Origin: Lutimaribacter_A marinistellae | GTDB lineage: Bacteria > Pseudomonadota > Alphaproteobacteria > Rhodobacterales > Rhodobacteraceae | DNA: 64,000 nt | Assembly (NCBI RefSeq): GCF_042648365.1 | Contig: NZ_JBHRXI010000017.1 | Coordinates: 310,001 to 374,000, forward strand | Direction: 5' to 3' | Part shown: positions 62,073 to 64,000 of the stretch, one piece after another | Numbering within the stretch: position 1 is the stretch's first letter | How the letters are laid out: each line of letters starts with the position of its first letter | Translations under genes and position numbers: made by a program | The notes under the pieces: generated by a model | Seen by the model: only the letters and a program-made list of their open reading frames with translations | What the model was told of the DNA's origin: nothing | Database searches by the model: none

Positions 62073-62435
62073 TTACATGAATCCGAGTTCGAGCCGGGCT
62101 TCGTCCGACATCATTTCCATGCCCCAGGGCGGTTCCCATGTCAGTTCGACATCGACCTGCTTGACGCCCGCGATGGGTTCGACCGCATCGGCAACCCAAC
62201 CCGGCATGTCACCCGCCACCGGACACCCCGGCGCGGTGAGGGTCATGATGACGCGAACCTCGTTTTCCTGATTGATATCAATAGTATAAATTAGGCCCAA
62301 CTCGTAGATGTTGACCGGAATCTCGGGGTCGTAGACCGTGCGGCACGCCTCGACGACCTGGTCGTAGAGGGGGTGGTCCACGGTAGAGGGCGCGATCAGG
62401 GGAGCGCCTTCGAGCGGTTCGGTCGCTTGGGTCAT
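62073..62435 (-). CDS. sufT: SufT-like MIP18 (DUF59) Fe-S assembly factor
   Basis: A 120-residue protein matching the DUF59/MIP18 fold: CRTVYDPEIPVNIYELGLIY, MTLTAPGCPVAGDMPGWVAD with a conserved Cys, then VELTWEPPWGMEMMSDEARL. It helps mature Fe-S proteins. It is followed by an A-type carrier. Its upstream region contains the second paired TTTTGTACAT repeat. Confidence 0.92.
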   Translation of the reverse strand: MTQATEPLEGAPLIAPSTVDHPLYDQVVEACRTVYDPEIPVNIYELGLIYTIDINQENEVRVIMTLTAPGCPVAGDMPGWVADAVEPIAGVKQVDVELTWEPPWGMEMMSDEARLELGFM

Positions 62436-62516
62436 CTGGTCCTCGGTTTCCTGTATCCGAGCGATTATATAGGAAATGCCGCAACCGTCGTCCAGTGGGC
62501 GGTACCCTGCGAATTG

Positions 62517-62562
62517 ACCGTTTTGTACATGGCTGCGGGGCCGGTTTGTCCGTTTTGTACAT
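62517..62562. repeat. Paired TTTTGTACAT repeat, copy 2
   Basis: ACCGTTTTGTACAT at 62517-62530 and TCCGTTTTGTACAT at 62549-62562 are 32 bases apart, the same unit and spacing as at 20079-20124. The spacers between units differ. It lies between the MscS gene stop and the sufT start. Confidence 0.8.
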
Positions 62563-62589
62563 CGTGGTACCCCCTGTATGGGGCCCGCA

Positions 62590-64000
62590 TCAGCCGTCCG
62601 GCAGATCGCGCTGGGGACCTTGGGGCAGGATGGGGTGGCCGGTTTCTTCCTCGATGCGGGCGGCCTCGGCCAGGAGCTCTTCGCGGGCGCGGCATTCCAA
62701 TTCCCAGAAGGTAGCCTGGTTGGTGGTGGGCAACTCGAACCGGACCGTCTTGCCGAACACGTCCTGCGCGATCACGCGGGTTACTGCGCAGTCGGGGGCA
62801 AGCGAGCCGTCGTCGATGCGCGCGACGACCCGGTCGAACGCGTCGCGCAGCGCGGCGACGTCTGCGGATTGGGCGAAAGTCATCTCGATCGGTCGGACCA
62901 TGCGTTCTTCGCTGGCCGAGATGTTCTCGAACTTCTCGGTCACGAAGTCAGAAACCGGAACGATGTATCGCGTTCCGGTCCAGATGAGAAGCTGCACATA
63001 GGTGAAGTGAATCCGCTCGACGGTGCAGAAATTCCCCTCGAACACGATGAGGTCGCCGATCCGGGCCGAGCGGTTCAGTGCGATCTGCACGGCGGCAAGG
63101 ATGTTGCCCAGAACCTCGCGCGCAGCGAAGCCCAGTACGATGGTGATGGCACCGGCCCCCGCCAGCAGCGTGTAGCCAAGCGAATTGAAGACCTCGATCG
63201 AGGAGAGAAGCGTGCCCGCGCCCACCATCACCGCGACGATGATCACGAATTTCCGGATGCCCGAGATCAACGTTGCGAGGCTGCGATAGCTGGCATTGTC
63301 GGGATCGGCGAGATCCTTGGGCGAGTTGAGCGAGACGCGGTCGAACACCTCGTCGGCGACCAGCACGGCAGCGAGGGCGATCGCGGTGACGTAAAGCAGC
63401 AGGACGAGCGGTTTCACCACCAGCGACACCGGGCCGGTAACGACAAGCAGCCGCGAGGTGGCAAGCCCGAGGATCATGGCCACCACGATGATCGTGGCGG
63501 GCCAGCGAAAGGCGCGCACGATGGACTGCACGAAGCGGCGGTCGCTGATGCGACCCAGCCTGCTGACGACGTGATAGGCGAGCCATCCCGCAACCAGCGC
63601 CACAAGGCCGATCACGGGCAGCAGCAGCCATTCCCAGACATACATCCCGAACGGCCCCTCCTTGCGGGCCCAGTCGGGCATGGCGCGTTCCAGACGGGTC
63701 GGTTGAAACCGGTCGTAGAGCAGCGGGATGTCGCGGACGCTTTGCCGTGCGATGATCCAGACCGGGTCGTCGGCCTGCGGTTTGACCCGGTTGAGGCGCA
63801 GCGGAACGGGGTGGTCGTCAAGTTCGAGCAGGCTGACGAGGATCGAGCGGCGCACACGGCCGGTGCCGGGTTCCTTGTCCGCGCCCGCGATCCAGCCATC
63901 GGGGCGGTCCGTCAGGTCGTTCCACGGGATGACGACCTGACGTTCGATCACCACGCCCAGCTTGCGCGCAAGGTCGGGGCCGTGAAAACCCTGTTCGCCG
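62590..64000 (-). CDS. MscS-family mechanosensitive channel (partial, 5' end beyond the window)
   Basis: The minus-strand frame is open to the window edge with protein-like sequence (GFHGPDLARKLGVV near 64000), so the gene starts outside. The visible 470 residues include several membrane segments (FGMYVWEWLLLPVIGLVALV, IIVVAMILGLATSRLLVVTG, VVKPLVLLLYVTAIALAAVL). The MscS pore and beta domains follow (YTLLAGAGAITIVLGFAARE, LGNILAAVQIALNRSARIGD, VPVSDFVTEKFENIS). It releases solutes on osmotic down-shock. The long N-terminal extracytoplasmic part suggests a large MscS-like type. Confidence 0.88.
   Translation of the reverse strand, partial: GEQGFHGPDLARKLGVVIERQVVIPWNDLTDRPDGWIAGADKEPGTGRVRRSILVSLLELDDHPVPLRLNRVKPQADDPVWIIARQSVRDIPLLYDRFQPTRLERAMPDWARKEGPFGMYVWEWLLLPVIGLVALVAGWLAYHVVSRLGRISDRRFVQSIVRAFRWPATIIVVAMILGLATSRLLVVTGPVSLVVKPLVLLLYVTAIALAAVLVADEVFDRVSLNSPKDLADPDNASYRSLATLISGIRKFVIIVAVMVGAGTLLSSIEVFNSLGYTLLAGAGAITIVLGFAAREVLGNILAAVQIALNRSARIGDLIVFEGNFCTVERIHFTYVQLLIWTGTRYIVPVSDFVTEKFENISASEERMVRPIEMTFAQSADVAALRDAFDRVVARIDDGSLAPDCAVTRVIAQDVFGKTVRFELPTTNQATFWELECRAREELLAEAARIEEETGHPILPQGPQRDLPDG

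Overview
The window reads as a chromosomal segment of a GC-rich alphaproteobacterium, most likely a Rhodobacteraceae/Roseobacter-type marine bacterium. The evidence is the gene set: DUF6280, DUF6476 and PopZ-like (DUF2497) proteins, betIA, a TIGR04283-type glycosyltransferase, thyX, an HWE-family kinase and dense ATGA/GTGA-coupled operons. No plasmid or phage replication genes are seen. Assignments come from reading protein sequences against remembered families; no database search was run.

Layout. 1-2046: the end of an ABC ATPase gene, a His-rich FtsX-type permease and a DUF3299 protein. 2047-7600: a scarred mobile region with a DNA-methylase remnant, an IS66 transposase tail fused in frame to a frameshifted DUF6880 gene, a 47-codon ORF, a large serine recombinase, a conjugation-type ATPase and a DUF3768 gene, lying beside tRNA-Cys. 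7606-12452: tRNA-Cys, pcm, tolC, a PopZ-like gene and cobQ. 12885-14987: a decayed arylsulfatase head to head with an N-terminally truncated DUF3604 gene. 15597-20066: DUF6280, efp, an orphan ABC membrane domain with an HlyD-type adaptor, ygfZ and a glycosyltransferase. 20079-21149: paired short repeats, hairpins and an AT-richer membrane-protein gene that looks acquired. 21171-34602: parE, an HWE kinase, GST, hydrolases, MATE, an M20 peptidase, an aminotransferase, regulators, sdhE, DUF1194 and glyoxalase.

34673-37101 is a translationally coupled pair: a lipoprotein with a long acidic tether and a Slam-like TPR plus beta-barrel outer-membrane protein, consistent with a surface-lipoprotein export pair. 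39702-42234 is a bufferin-type RiPP operon (DUF2282 precursor, DUF692 MNIO enzyme, DUF2063 partner, DoxX), a recently recognised copper-buffering peptide system. These two are the strongest candidates for unusual biology.

42446-64000: thrS, the argP/lysE divergent pair, a DMT transporter, betI-betA with a palindromic operator, a pyrimidine/deoxyribonucleoside salvage operon (cdd-deoA-deoB-upp), a SPOR protein, an M48-like protein without a visible HExxH motif, a sulfotransferase, a Hint-domain protein, DUF6476/rluD with overlapping divergent starts, rpoH with a hairpin over its Shine-Dalgarno, trmO, tpiA, an A-type Fe-S carrier, sufT and a partial MscS channel. A repeat of two TTTTGTACAT-containing units 32 bp apart occurs at both 20079 and 62517.
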